DNA of 64,000 nucleotides from QHXN01 sp032162705 (GTDB lineage: Bacteria > Acidobacteriota > Blastocatellia > Pyrinomonadales > Pyrinomonadaceae), in the NCBI GenBank assembly GCA_032162705.1, contig JAVRON010000145.1, positions 1 through 64,000 of the forward strand, in the 5' to 3' direction. Position numbers and translations under genes: made by a program. The notes beneath the pieces were generated by a model, which searched no databases, was not told the DNA's origin, and worked only from the letters and a program-made list of their open reading frames with translations. Below are positions 42,418 to 51,817 of the stretch, piece after piece; within the stretch, counting starts at the first letter, position 1, and every line of letters starts with the position of its first letter.

Positions 42418-44676
42418 CTACTTGCGAAGATATTTCGTCATCCGGAGTCGGGTGCCGTCGTCAACGCGCTCGAATTCCACGTCGTCCATCAGCGTTCGGA
42501 TGAGTTTCAGACCCCAGCCCCGGCGCCCCTTTGCGCCCTCGCCACCGTTTTTGTCGGCGGACGACGTGCCGTTTTCTGAGTTGCTTGTCGGGAGAGACAG
42601 CCCTCGGCTCGATACAGTGATGACTAATTTATCATCTTCGACGCGAAAGCGGTTATAGATTTTTCGCTCAGTGCTCAAAGAATGCTCGGCGGCGTTGATG
42701 CAAGCCTCGACCAGCGCGGTCTTAATCTGGTTGATGGCCTCGGGTTGAAACTCCATGCGACGCGCAATCTGTTCGACCGTATGAGCGGCGATCAGTTCTG
42801 TGTCTTCCGACATCGGCAGCTCGATTGCGAACTCGTCCGCCGTCGCGTCGCCTTCGCCCACAAGGCTCGCGCCCCCGAGCCGAGCCGTCAAAAGGTCGAG
42901 CTGCTCGCTGCAAGACCCGTACGCCCCGCGCTCGTTCAGAAGCTCAGCCGCCTCCGCCGAGAACCCTTCGCGCGCGAGCAGCCACAGGCGTACGCGCTCG
43001 AAGCCGCACGATTGCGCGACCTGTTCCAGACGGTCGAGCCAAAGCCCGGTCAGGGCGCGTCCCGCCTCCAGCTTCGACTCCACCTCTGCCGCCATCCAGA
43101 CGACCTCGCCGCCTTCGGCGTACTCGCCCGACTCGAACCCGTGCGCGATGGAGCAGCGCTCCTCGTCGCAGAACTGCAAGATCGGCGGGTGGAACGAGGC
43201 GCAGCTCGCCGCGTGGACGATCTGCGGGAGCCGCGCGAGGTCTGTCTCGACTTCGAGACCGGCCTGCACCTCTTCGCGCGGGATGCCGCGGTACATGCGT
43301 ACGAAGCGGTCGTAATGCAGGAGGCTGGCGGGCACGTGCTCGAAGTTGAAGCGGCGCATTACGTCAACGAGCTTGAGCGCCGACTCGCGGCGGTAGTGAC
43401 GCGCCATCGTCTTCGGCGCTCGCTTCAAGGTCTCGACGAGCAAGTCGGCGACGACGAGTGCGCGCGGCTCGGCGGCGACTTGAAGCCGGTAGCTGACCCT
43501 TAGGAAGTCGCGCCAGACGGTCGTCGGCGTCGTCTCGACGTAGGTGGCGTGAAAGCTTGCCAGCTCGTGCAAGTGTAGGAGCCGCATCACGCGCTCGAAC
43601 TCGGCGGCGTCAACTCCGAGCCTCTTCATCCAAGCCTCGGCGGGCGACTTCCCCGCCGAACTGGACGCCGATTCGTAGAGCACGCGCAGAAGGTTCCGGC
43701 GCAGGGTGAGCGACGGCGCGACTTCTTCGAGCACGTGGTTGAAGCGGCGATGGATGCGCCCGCCCAGCAACTCGTCAACATAGAGGGTCTGGAACTCGCG
43801 GAAGCTGGAAAGATGTGTGCCCCCGGCGCGTGCGGCGTCGAGGAGGGCGTTGATGAGGTACGGACTTGATTCAAACTGCTGGACGATGAGGTCACGTGTC
43901 TCGTCGCTCAAAGTAACGCCGTGCCTCTGCGCGACGCCTTCGAGCAGTGTCCGCGCGTGCGATGCCTTCAAACGGTCGAAGTGGAGCTTCCGCAGTCCGT
44001 CGAGTCCGACAGTCTGCACCACGCCGTTCAGCAGGTCGAGCAGCCGACGACGCGGGCCCGCGATAACAAACGGCACGCTTGACTGAATGGCGGCGTGCGC
44101 CAGAGCGGGCCCGAGCAGGTCTTCGCCGCGCAGGCGCTCGGCGTGGTGCATGTCGTCGAACATGACGACGGTGCGAACGCCGCCCGCCGCAGCCTGCTGC
44201 GGCGCACCGAGACAGAGGCGGACGAGTGCTCGCTCGTCGCCCTCGTCCTGTGCGCGCTCGAAGCTTTGAATCAGTCGCTCAATCCATTCGTAATCCTGCG
44301 GCGCGGCGAGGTCGAGGAGCGAGCGAAGCGTCGGCGAGGCGGAGACGAGCGCGGGGTCGTCACTGCGATGCGCGACCGTCTGTGTAAGGAAGGTGTGGAG
44401 GAAGCGACGTGCCGCAGCCGTCGTCGCCGCGTCGGAGCGTGAGAAGGCGAAGTAGACGGGAGCCGCCCCTCCGCGCTGTCGGAACATCTCGTCGAAGGAC
44501 TGGCGCAGGAGTTCCGAGACGCCGGACTGTGGAGCCGCAAACAGAAGGAGACTCTGCTGACCCGACTTCGGCGAGGAGAGTGCGTTTATCTCCTGCAACT
44601 CTTCGCCACGCCCGACAAACGCCTCGGGCGTGGTGCGTGCAAGAATCCGCCTCTGTTTCGGACTTCTGACAGGCAT
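42418..44676 (-). CDS. AAA/STAND-like ATPase fused to RsbW-type kinase domain
   Basis: 752 residues from the ATG at 44676. Residues 20-400 look like an AAA_16/STAND module: VGRGEELQEINAL at the start and Walker B VVMFDDMHHA (170-179). The Walker A loop is APQSGVS (48-54), lacking the Lys of GKT/S. Residues about 400-600 are helical, with no clear family. The C-terminal 150 residues form a HATPase_c_2/RsbW anti-sigma kinase domain (QIKTALVEACINAAEHS, GWGLKLIRTLMDDV). It likely phosphorylates the STAS protein encoded next. The cyclase gene ends 7 bases before its start. Confidence 0.85.
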   Translation of the reverse strand: MPVRSPKQRRILARTTPEAFVGRGEELQEINALSSPKSGQQSLLLFAAPQSGVSELLRQSFDEMFRQRGGAAPVYFAFSRSDAATTAAARRFLHTFLTQTVAHRSDDPALVSASPTLRSLLDLAAPQDYEWIERLIQSFERAQDEGDERALVRLCLGAPQQAAAGGVRTVVMFDDMHHAERLRGEDLLGPALAHAAIQSSVPFVIAGPRRRLLDLLNGVVQTVGLDGLRKLHFDRLKASHARTLLEGVAQRHGVTLSDETRDLIVQQFESSPYLINALLDAARAGGTHLSSFREFQTLYVDELLGGRIHRRFNHVLEEVAPSLTLRRNLLRVLYESASSSAGKSPAEAWMKRLGVDAAEFERVMRLLHLHELASFHATYVETTPTTVWRDFLRVSYRLQVAAEPRALVVADLLVETLKRAPKTMARHYRRESALKLVDVMRRFNFEHVPASLLHYDRFVRMYRGIPREEVQAGLEVETDLARLPQIVHAASCASFHPPILQFCDEERCSIAHGFESGEYAEGGEVVWMAAEVESKLEAGRALTGLWLDRLEQVAQSCGFERVRLWLLAREGFSAEAAELLNERGAYGSCSEQLDLLTARLGGASLVGEGDATADEFAIELPMSEDTELIAAHTVEQIARRMEFQPEAINQIKTALVEACINAAEHSLSTERKIYNRFRVEDDKLVITVSSRGLSLPTSNSENGTSSADKNGGEGAKGRRGWGLKLIRTLMDDVEFERVDDGTRLRMTKYLRK

Positions 44677-44683
44677 AAAGGCT

Positions 44684-46990
44684 TCAGCCCTTGTCGGGCG
44701 CTGCTTCCGGTTCTCCCCCTTCGAGCTTCTTCGGCACGTAAGCTTCGACGCAATTCTTGCCGCGCGCCTTGGCCGCATAGAGCGCCTGGTCTGCCGCGTA
44801 GATGATCTCCGAGGCCGTGTCCAGTTCAGCCCCGTAGGCCGAGACGCCGATTGAGACGGTGACGGAGCCGAGCGGCTGCGACTTGCCGTGCGGGAACTGT
44901 GTGCGCTCGATGCGGCGTCGGATACGCTCGGCGATCACGCCCGCCTCGGAGAGTCCCGTCTGCGGAAGAAGGATGCTGAACTCCTCGCCGCCGTAGCGCG
45001 CCGCAACGTCTGCCGAGCGGAGCGCCGTCTTCAAACACTGCGCGGTCATCTCAAGCGCGAGGTCGCCCGCCTGATGCCCGTGCGCGTCGTTGTAAGCCTT
45101 GAAGTCGTCGATGTCCACCATCAGGAAGCCCATCGAGAAGCGGTGGCGCTTCGACCGTTCAAGCTCCTCCTGCAAACGCTCTTCGAGGTAGCGGCGGTTG
45201 ACGAGACTTGTCAAAGGGTCTGTGATCGAGAGCAGTTGAAACTGTGTCGCCTTACTGTGCCATTCGACGCGGTCGAGCGCGAGCGCCATCTGCGGCGCAA
45301 TCATGTCGAGCAAACCGAGGTCAAACTCGTCGTAGACGCCGCCGCTCGTCTTGTCCGTCATGTTGAGTACGCCGACCTTGCGGCCCGCGATGACGATGGG
45401 GTAGCTGATGAAAGACTTTGTCTTATAGCTTCGCTCGGCGGACGCGGGATGCCAGCCCGAGACTTTCGTCACATCGCGCACGACCGCCGGTCTTCCTTCG
45501 CGCAGAACTGTCCCCGAGACGCCCTCGCCCAAGCGCATGCGCGACTCGCGCGTCACCTCCGCGCGCGGGCCGACCGCCGCCTTGACCGACAGCTCGCCCG
45601 AGCGCTCGTCAAAGAGCAGGAGCGAGCCGCGCTCTCCCTTCAGCATATCGGCGGAGTGGCGCAGGATGGTCGTGTAGGCATCTTCGGGCCGCGCGGAGTT
45701 GACCATCTCTGTAAAGGAGCGCAGGTGCGTGGCCGCGCGGACGCGCCGTTCAAGCTCCTCACGCAGACGGCTCAGCTCAAGCGGCATCGAGATGTCGCGG
45801 CAGAAAGAGGCGAGCGCGTGTCGCTGCTCTTCGCTCAAGTCTGCGTCGCCGACGAGGAGCGCGCCCTTGATCTCTTCGCCGACGATGAGGGGAAACAGCT
45901 CAACCGCCTCTTCATGCTTCGAGGATGTGCGACCGCCCGCGGGCACGGCGATGGACTCGCTCTTGGTGGCGGCGAGCAGCAGCTTAATCTCCTTCGGCTT
46001 GAGCGCGACGCGCGGTCGTATCTTCTCGAACATCCCAGTGACGCAGGCCGAGTAGAAGCTATCGTCTGCACGGAGCAAAAGAGCGAGCGACTCTATATCG
46101 TATTCCTCCGCGAGCGTCTTGACGGCCTTACGGCAGGCGTCTTCGAGCGTGCCGCCGGACTGGAATCCAAGCGGAATCTTCGCCGGATAATCCCCCGGAG
46201 CGGTCAAGGCGTCTGTCGTATCCGTCAGAGAGGACAAGGCATCCGTCGCCTCCGCAGCAATGCTTTTTTGCTCTCGCGTCTCTGCGTTCCTTTCAACGTT
46301 GGCCGGAGCCTCAACCACTCTGTGCCCGTTCGCGGCGCGCGGCAGCGTCTCGTCTGCGGCACTTGCTACAAGCTCGCCGGGGATACCATCCGACGCGCTC
46401 GCGGGCGGAGTGTGGCCGTTCAATGCCGGCTCGACGGGCGTAGTCTCTTTCTTCTTACGCCGGGGTTTTGCGAACGCCGCGGCTGAATCGGCGACGCGTG
46501 CAGAGAGGTCATCCAAATCCTGCCGCGCGGCGAAGATGACGTTGGCAAAGAGGTCTGAAGAGAGGAGGTCTGCGAGGTCGCCCGCGCGTATGCGCTCGGC
46601 CAGCGCACGATAGTCCGCGACGCGCAGGAAGCTGCGCCCGCCGATGACCGCGAGCTGCTTCCCCGTTCCGAGATCGACGGGCGCGGTAAAGCAGTGAAGC
46701 CCTGCGTGGCAGCGATAGTGAACCGCCTTGCCTGATTCGGCGGCGCGGAAGTATGCCTCGCCGCAGTCAGGCTGGCAGAGATGCGCGTGTGTGGGCGAAG
46801 ACTGGAAAGCCTGGCAGATGGAGTTGTTGTTGGCAACCGACAGCGCGGGAGGTTGACGCCCCTCGACGAGCAGGAGTGCGAGGCCGGAGACGGCGGCAAG
46901 CCCCTCCTGAACCTCCGCCCAACCGTGCGGAAGCTCGGCGGAAGAAGTTCTCTGGGCAGCACCCTCTGGGGCCGGGGCGGTGTTGTCCAT
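44684..46990 (-). CDS. PocR-GAF-GAF-GGDEF diguanylate cyclase
   Basis: 768 residues from the ATG at 46990. A PocR sensor domain (about 25-185) contains a Cys-rich stretch (CQPDCGE, RCHAGLHCF); a disordered linker, a degenerate GAF, a second GAF (GERGSLLLF, GEGVSGTVLREG) and a GGDEF domain follow, with GGEEF at 666-670 and the I-site RSAD just before it. The cyclase makes c-di-GMP and should be inhibited by it. The PocR domain is known to bind small ligands in propanediol regulators. It heads a four-gene minus-strand block. Confidence 0.93.
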   Translation of the reverse strand: MDNTAPAPEGAAQRTSSAELPHGWAEVQEGLAAVSGLALLLVEGRQPPALSVANNNSICQAFQSSPTHAHLCQPDCGEAYFRAAESGKAVHYRCHAGLHCFTAPVDLGTGKQLAVIGGRSFLRVADYRALAERIRAGDLADLLSSDLFANVIFAARQDLDDLSARVADSAAAFAKPRRKKKETTPVEPALNGHTPPASASDGIPGELVASAADETLPRAANGHRVVEAPANVERNAETREQKSIAAEATDALSSLTDTTDALTAPGDYPAKIPLGFQSGGTLEDACRKAVKTLAEEYDIESLALLLRADDSFYSACVTGMFEKIRPRVALKPKEIKLLLAATKSESIAVPAGGRTSSKHEEAVELFPLIVGEEIKGALLVGDADLSEEQRHALASFCRDISMPLELSRLREELERRVRAATHLRSFTEMVNSARPEDAYTTILRHSADMLKGERGSLLLFDERSGELSVKAAVGPRAEVTRESRMRLGEGVSGTVLREGRPAVVRDVTKVSGWHPASAERSYKTKSFISYPIVIAGRKVGVLNMTDKTSGGVYDEFDLGLLDMIAPQMALALDRVEWHSKATQFQLLSITDPLTSLVNRRYLEERLQEELERSKRHRFSMGFLMVDIDDFKAYNDAHGHQAGDLALEMTAQCLKTALRSADVAARYGGEEFSILLPQTGLSEAGVIAERIRRRIERTQFPHGKSQPLGSVTVSIGVSAYGAELDTASEIIYAADQALYAAKARGKNCVEAYVPKKLEGGEPEAAPDKG

Positions 46991-47134
46991 TAGCTGTCGC
47001 GGCACAATCTTTGGACTCGTAAATGGACGGAGGGAGGCTCGGACTGCGTGAGCGAACGGGCGGCCCGTCGGGAGCAGGCTCGATCTCAAAGAGAGTAGGC
47101 GGCGCAACCTTAGCGTCGCTCATCCTCCCACCGC

Positions 47135-47163
47135 AGTATATTTGCCCGCACGGCAACAAACAA
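47135..47163 (-). promoter_or_regulatory. Candidate promoter for the GGDEF block
   Basis: On the minus strand TTGTTT and TATACT are 17 bases apart (-10 at 47135-47140, -35 at 47158-47163). The -10 matches five of six consensus bases, the -35 three of six. A 15-bp direct repeat (CTTGTTTGTTGCCGT, twice) overlaps the -35 box and could bind a regulator. No other promoter is visible in the 281-base gap. Confidence 0.4.
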
Positions 47164-47271
47164 GACGGCAACAAACAAGGGATTTATGGAATCCAGAAGC
47201 CCGCTCCGGCACGCATCAAAAGGGCCTGGAACCTTGTCTCCCCTGTTTAAACAACTAATGACGGGGGATTT

Positions 47272-48411
47272 TCACTGCGCGATAACTCTTCCAGTACCTC
47301 GCAGACCGGGGGCGTCACGGGGCGCAACCTTTTCAATGTCCGGCTCTTCCGGGCTGATGCGGATACAGGCCGCAAAGTGGTTCGGCTTAATCTCTGCCAG
47401 AGGGGGCACGACCTCCTTGCACGCCTCAATCGCCCAGGGGCAGCGCGTATGGAAGCGGCAGCCCTGCGGCGGGTTGATCGGCGAGGGCACGTCGCCCTGT
47501 AGAACTATCCGCCGCCGCGTTGCCTCGACGATGGGGTCGGGCACGGGGACAGCCGAGATGAGCGCCTTTGTGTAAGGCATCAGAGGGTCGCGGTAGATGA
47601 CCTTCGCGTCCGCCAGTTCGACGAGCTTGCCGAGATACATGACGGCCACGCGGTCTGAGACGTGACGGATGGCGCGCAGGTCGTGTGAGATGAACAGGTA
47701 TGTCAGGTCGCGCTCTCGCTGGAGCCGCGCCAACAGGTTCATGATCTGCGCCTGAATGGAGACATCGAGCGCGGAGATTGGCTCGTCCGCGACGATGAAG
47801 TCGGGGTCGGCTGCGAGGGCACGTGCGATACCGATGCGCTGTCGCTGCCCGCCCGAGAACTCGTGCGGGTAACGTTTGACGAAGCGAGGACTGAGGCCCA
47901 CGGTCTGCATCAGCTCGCGCACGCGCGACGCGCGCTCGCCGCCGCGACCGAGGCCGAAGGTATCGAGCGGCTCGCCGATGATCTGCGCGACCGTCATGCG
48001 CGGGTTGAGGCTCGCGTAAGGGTCTTGAAAGATCATCTGGAGATGTCGGCGCTGGCCGCGCAGCTCTCTCTTCGAGAGTCGCGCAAGGTCACGACCGCGA
48101 AAGAGCACCTGCCCCCCCGTCGGCTCGGTCAGACGAAGCAGAGCGCGCCCCAGCGTTGTCTTGCCGCAGCCCGACTCGCCCACCAGCCCGAGCGTCTCGC
48201 CGGGGAAGATATCGATGGAGACTCCGTCCACGGCCTTGACCACGCGACGGACGGGCGAGCCGCCGACCAGCTTATCCAACACGCCGCCGCCGCCGAGATC
48301 GAAGTGAACCTTCAGCTCGCGGATGGCGATGAGCGGCTCGCGCTCGCCCGTAGCGACTGGCGGCTGTGCCCCGAGTTGGCCCGCCCCGGCCTCGACGCCC
48401 TGCTCCGTCAT
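47272..48411 (-). CDS. dppF: Oligo/dipeptide ABC importer ATPase (DppF/OppF type)
   Basis: 379 residues from the ATG at 48411, whose first base lies inside the preceding gene's TGA (4-base overlap). Walker A GESGCGKTTLGR, signature SGGQRQRIGIARA and D-loop follow, and the C-terminal oligopeptide domain has CRFHTRCPWAIEAC. It couples ATP hydrolysis to peptide import. It is the last gene of the importer set. Confidence 0.93.
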   Translation of the reverse strand: MTEQGVEAGAGQLGAQPPVATGEREPLIAIRELKVHFDLGGGGVLDKLVGGSPVRRVVKAVDGVSIDIFPGETLGLVGESGCGKTTLGRALLRLTEPTGGQVLFRGRDLARLSKRELRGQRRHLQMIFQDPYASLNPRMTVAQIIGEPLDTFGLGRGGERASRVRELMQTVGLSPRFVKRYPHEFSGGQRQRIGIARALAADPDFIVADEPISALDVSIQAQIMNLLARLQRERDLTYLFISHDLRAIRHVSDRVAVMYLGKLVELADAKVIYRDPLMPYTKALISAVPVPDPIVEATRRRIVLQGDVPSPINPPQGCRFHTRCPWAIEACKEVVPPLAEIKPNHFAACIRISPEEPDIEKVAPRDAPGLRGTGRVIAQ

Positions 48412-49496
48412 CGACTCGTCCCCTTTTGCATGTCCCCTCCGTTGGGGTCGATTCCCCACCCACGCGCTTGAGCGCCCTCACCCTCACTCGCCGCGCGTGA
48501 TTCCGCGTAGACCTCCCCGGCGAAATGGCAGAGCGAGTAATGCTCTGCGTTGAGTTGGACGAAAGGCGGAAACTCTCTTCGGCAGATGTCTTCGGCGCGG
48601 TAGCAACGTTCGGCGAAGGGACACTGATTGGTGGGCATGTGCGCCACGTCGGGCGGGAGTCCCGGAATCTGGTAGAGATCGGTTCCCTCTTCGTGCGCCG
48701 GGTCGGGGACTGATTTCAGAAGCCCTTTTGTGTAGGGGTTGCCGGGCGCGGCGAACAACTCGCGCGTCGGAGCCTGCTCAAAGACCTTGCCCGCGTACAT
48801 GACGATGATGTCGTCGGTCATCCCGGCGACGACGCCGAGGTCGTGCGTGATAAGGATGACGCTCGTGCCGGTCTCGCTTTTGAGGTTCTTGATGAGTTCA
48901 AGAATCTGCGCCTGAATGGTCACGTCGAGTGCGGTCGTCGGCTCGTCGGCGATGAGCAGCTCAGGCTCGCACGCTAAGGCCATCGCGATCATCACACGCT
49001 GGCGCATGCCGCCCGAGAACTCGTGCGGATAGCTGTCAACGCGCGTGCGCGCATCCGGGATGCCGACGGTTTCGAGCATCTTGATGGCGTGCTCATACGC
49101 CTGCTCGCGTGTGTGGCCGAGGTGAAGCTCGGTAATCTCCATCAACTGCTTCGAGATACGCATGAAAGGGTTGAGCGAAGTCATTGGGTCTTGAAAGATC
49201 ATGCTGATGCGCTTGCCCCGAATCTTTCGCACCTCTTCGGGTGGCAAACTCAGGATGTCCTGCCCGTGGAAGAGCACTTCGCCCGAGACGATGCGGCCCG
49301 GCGGGCTTTGGATAAGCCGCAGCACCGAGAGATTCGTGACGGACTTACCAGACCCCGACTCGCCGACGATGCCCAAAGTCTCGCCACGCTTCAAGTCGAA
49401 GCTGATGCCGTCAACAGCCCTGACCGTCCCGTCCTCCGTCTCGAAGTACGTCCGCAGGTCTCTGACCGAAAGAAGATTGCCGTTCTCGGTAGTCAT
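48408..49496 (-). CDS. dppD: Oligo/dipeptide ABC importer ATPase (DppD/OppD type)
   Basis: 362 residues. Walker A GESGSGKSVTNLSVL, signature SGGMRQRVMIAMA, Walker B ELLIADEPTTALDV, and the Cys-containing C-terminal domain CPFAERCYRAEDIC. It forms a heterodimer with the DppF-like protein encoded just after. About 95 bases and a terminator separate it from the Cys-rich secreted protein gene, so this pair may also have its own promoter. Confidence 0.93.
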   Translation of the reverse strand: MTTENGNLLSVRDLRTYFETEDGTVRAVDGISFDLKRGETLGIVGESGSGKSVTNLSVLRLIQSPPGRIVSGEVLFHGQDILSLPPEEVRKIRGKRISMIFQDPMTSLNPFMRISKQLMEITELHLGHTREQAYEHAIKMLETVGIPDARTRVDSYPHEFSGGMRQRVMIAMALACEPELLIADEPTTALDVTIQAQILELIKNLKSETGTSVILITHDLGVVAGMTDDIIVMYAGKVFEQAPTRELFAAPGNPYTKGLLKSVPDPAHEEGTDLYQIPGLPPDVAHMPTNQCPFAERCYRAEDICRREFPPFVQLNAEHYSLCHFAGEVYAESRAASEGEGAQARGWGIDPNGGDMQKGTSR

Positions 49497-49537
49497 AAGG
49501 TGTGGGTAATCTTAACCTAAGTTGCTCCATAAAAGTA

Positions 49538-49559
49538 AACCCCGACGTAAGCCGGGGTT
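49538..49559 (-). terminator. Intrinsic terminator downstream of the Cys-rich secreted protein gene
   Basis: On the minus strand AACCCCG pairs with CGGGGTT across an 8-base loop, followed by TACTTTT. It splits the importer locus transcriptionally between the permease side and the ATPase side. Confidence 0.75.
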
Positions 49560-49591
49560 CGCCTTTCGTATGAGATTATCCGATGAGTATT

Positions 49592-50401
49592 CTACTCACG
49601 GATGGGCTGTATAGGCGGCTTCGTGCCTCCCCCTTCCTTTCCGCATACGGTATTGGTGCATGACTTGCCGCCCGGCTGATTGGTACAGGTCGCGCCTTGT
49701 GACTCGGCACAGTCATATCCGACCAACACCCGCGCATTACCGTCGCCTTGAAAGACGGGGCTGCATGACTGGTTCGGGCAGCCTATTTGTCGCGCCGGAG
49801 ACGCAGGGCGGGTTGCAGCCCCGGCCCAGCTCGCTTTGACGAATACCGTTTTACGCTCGCCGCCCGTTTTGCCGAGGGCCAGAAACGTCTGTGTCGTGCC
49901 GTCGTCGAAACGTGCCTCGACGACCCCCACCTGAATGAGGTAGTTCCCGTTGACCACGCCTTTGTGCGCGAGCGGCTTGTGAATCCGGGCGAAGGAGACC
50001 ACGGGGAACTGTATGCGCTCGACCTCGCCCGCCGCGATGCCGCCGGGCAATCTGAGCATCGGCGTCTTGCCCTGTAGAAGGATGTAGTCGGGGGCTTCGC
50101 TCACTGATAAGTACCAGCTCAGCCGAACAGCGTCGAGCCGGTGTGAGGTGCTGTTTTCAACGCCGACGATGGTAACACCGCCGTCGGACTGTGCCTCTGT
50201 TGTCACGCTTGTCGTCATCACCGGGAGTGATTCGTACCCCGGCCCCATGTAAGGTTTGGTGATGACGGTGTAGTTCCCGGCGGGGAGTCTGTCTTGCGTC
50301 TTCGGCGCTGTCTGAGCTTCGGCGGCGACCGCGGCGAGCGATAGTAGGAGCGCGAGGAGGAGTGTAGACCTTAACGAAAGTAAGCACTTGGGAGTGTTCA
50401 T
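49592..50401 (-). CDS. Secreted Cys-rich protein of unknown function
   Basis: 269 residues with a signal peptide ending AAVAAEAQ (about residue 30). The middle (65-180) is beta-rich (GVTIVGVENSTSHRLDAV) and could be an immunoglobulin-like domain. The last 60 residues hold six Cys in short spacings (CPNQSC, CAESQGATC, SCTNTVC), suggesting disulfides or a metal site. It sits inside the importer locus, so a role in binding exported or imported peptides is possible. No family is recognised. Confidence 0.75.
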   Translation of the reverse strand: MNTPKCLLSLRSTLLLALLLSLAAVAAEAQTAPKTQDRLPAGNYTVITKPYMGPGYESLPVMTTSVTTEAQSDGGVTIVGVENSTSHRLDAVRLSWYLSVSEAPDYILLQGKTPMLRLPGGIAAGEVERIQFPVVSFARIHKPLAHKGVVNGNYLIQVGVVEARFDDGTTQTFLALGKTGGERKTVFVKASWAGAATRPASPARQIGCPNQSCSPVFQGDGNARVLVGYDCAESQGATCTNQPGGKSCTNTVCGKEGGGTKPPIQPIRE

Positions 50402-50448
50402 TTTCCTCTCCTATAGCTGTTTTCAGTTGAATGGATAGCAGAGGGCAT

Positions 50449-50516
50449 TAATCACCACAGACATCACGGGCACAGCTTTAAGTCTTGAGGTGTGCCTGTG
50501 ATCTCTGCGATGGTTA
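50449..50516. repeat. Degenerate CACAG inverted repeat
   Basis: The arms TAATCACCACAGACATCACG (50449) and its counterpart ending TGCGATGGTTA (to 50516) match at about 17 of 22 positions. It resembles the CTTTGTGA and CCGCAGAGGC repeats and is probably a decayed copy. The rest of the gap to 50694 shows nothing else. Confidence 0.5.
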
Positions 50517-50694
50517 ACTCCCATCCGTGTTCACTCAAGTGAAAATTGCTTTAAGGCTTGTGAAGCACGTTGTGATTTTGCCGTGAGTGGCGGGACTCCG
50601 GCGTAACTAGCGCGCGCGAAGATTACTCGCGCTCCTAATCTACTGTCAATCTTTATTTCACAGAAGACCAGACAGGGGAACGGGGGCCTGGCCG

Positions 50695-51813
50695 CTAGAA
50701 CTTTCTCATCTGCGGGTCAAGCGCGTCGCGCAGGCCGTCGCCGAGGAAGTTGAGCGAGAAGAGCGTCAGCGCCATCGTCACGCCGGGGAAGATGAGCTGC
50801 CAGGGGAAGACCGCGATGTTCTGGATGCCCTCCTGCGCGAGACTTCCCCAGGAGGCGTATGGCGCTTGAACGCCGAGGCCGAGGAACGAAAGGAACGCCT
50901 CCGTCAGCATGACCGAGGGAATGGTCAGCGTCGCGTAGACGATGACGGGCCCGAGCGCGTTCGGCACGAGATGCCGGAAGATGATCTTCGGCGTCGAGAC
51001 GCCGGTGGCACGTGCGGCGAGGACGAACTCCTGATTCTTGAGCGAGATGACCTGCCCGCGCACGATGCGCGCCATCGTCAGCCACGAGACCGCGCCGAGC
51101 GCCGCAAAGAGGAGGAAAATCTGTTGCAGCGGGGAGCGTCCGCCGAAGAAGGCCAGCAGCACGATGACGATCATCATGTACGGGATGGCGTAGAGTACAT
51201 CGACGATCCTCATCAACACGTCGTCGATCTTCCCGCCGAGATATCCGGCGGTCGCGCCCCACGTGATGCCGATGAGGAGCGAGACGAAGGTCGAGATGAT
51301 GCCGACCATCAGAGAGATTCGTCCGCCCTGTAGTACGCGCGCGAGCATGTCGCGCCCCGCGCTGTCCGTGCCCATCGGATGCGTCGCCGCGAACTGGCCG
51401 TCGGGCCCTGTGAAGGGCGGGAAGGATTGGACGAGCTTCGTGTCGGCGGGGATGGTGTCGTACTGGAAACCGGTCGTGGCCTTGATGACGGGCGGGCCCA
51501 AGAGGACGGCGAGGATGATGAAGCACACGACGAACAGGCCGAAGACGGCCAGCCTGTTCTTCAGAAGCCTGCGCCATGCGTCCTTCCAGAGCGAAGTCCC
51601 GCGTGTGACCTCCGGCACTTCGCCCGCCGTCCGCACGTCGCCCTCTCCGACGGCCATCTCCGGGAACGCGTGAATCTCGTCGCCGCGGCGTGCCTTCACG
51701 GGCGGCGACGGCGGCGTACCTTCCGGCGTCAGCGCAGGCTCGCCTTCGCTCCAAAGGTCTCGCGGCGGGCGTCCTTCCTCCGTCGGCACTTTCGGCTCTC
51801 TCTCTTCGCTCAT
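50695..51813 (-). CDS. dppC: Peptide ABC importer permease (DppC/OppC type)
   Basis: 372 residues. The first 85 are cytoplasmic and Pro/Glu-rich, longer than in E. coli DppC. Then a membrane helix (RLAVFGLFVVCFIILAV), the OppC_N domain, and the binding-protein-dependent permease core with the EAA loop AARATGVSTPKIIFRHLVPN. The start is 4 bases after the dppB stop. Confidence 0.92.
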   Translation of the reverse strand: MSEEREPKVPTEEGRPPRDLWSEGEPALTPEGTPPSPPVKARRGDEIHAFPEMAVGEGDVRTAGEVPEVTRGTSLWKDAWRRLLKNRLAVFGLFVVCFIILAVLLGPPVIKATTGFQYDTIPADTKLVQSFPPFTGPDGQFAATHPMGTDSAGRDMLARVLQGGRISLMVGIISTFVSLLIGITWGATAGYLGGKIDDVLMRIVDVLYAIPYMMIVIVLLAFFGGRSPLQQIFLLFAALGAVSWLTMARIVRGQVISLKNQEFVLAARATGVSTPKIIFRHLVPNALGPVIVYATLTIPSVMLTEAFLSFLGLGVQAPYASWGSLAQEGIQNIAVFPWQLIFPGVTMALTLFSLNFLGDGLRDALDPQMRKF

Positions 51814-51817
51814 GGCT

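Noticed and set aside
44888..46486. 532-codon open frame antisense to the GGDEF gene
   Set aside because: Shadow of the coding strand; Arg/Leu/His-rich composition and no recognisable domain.
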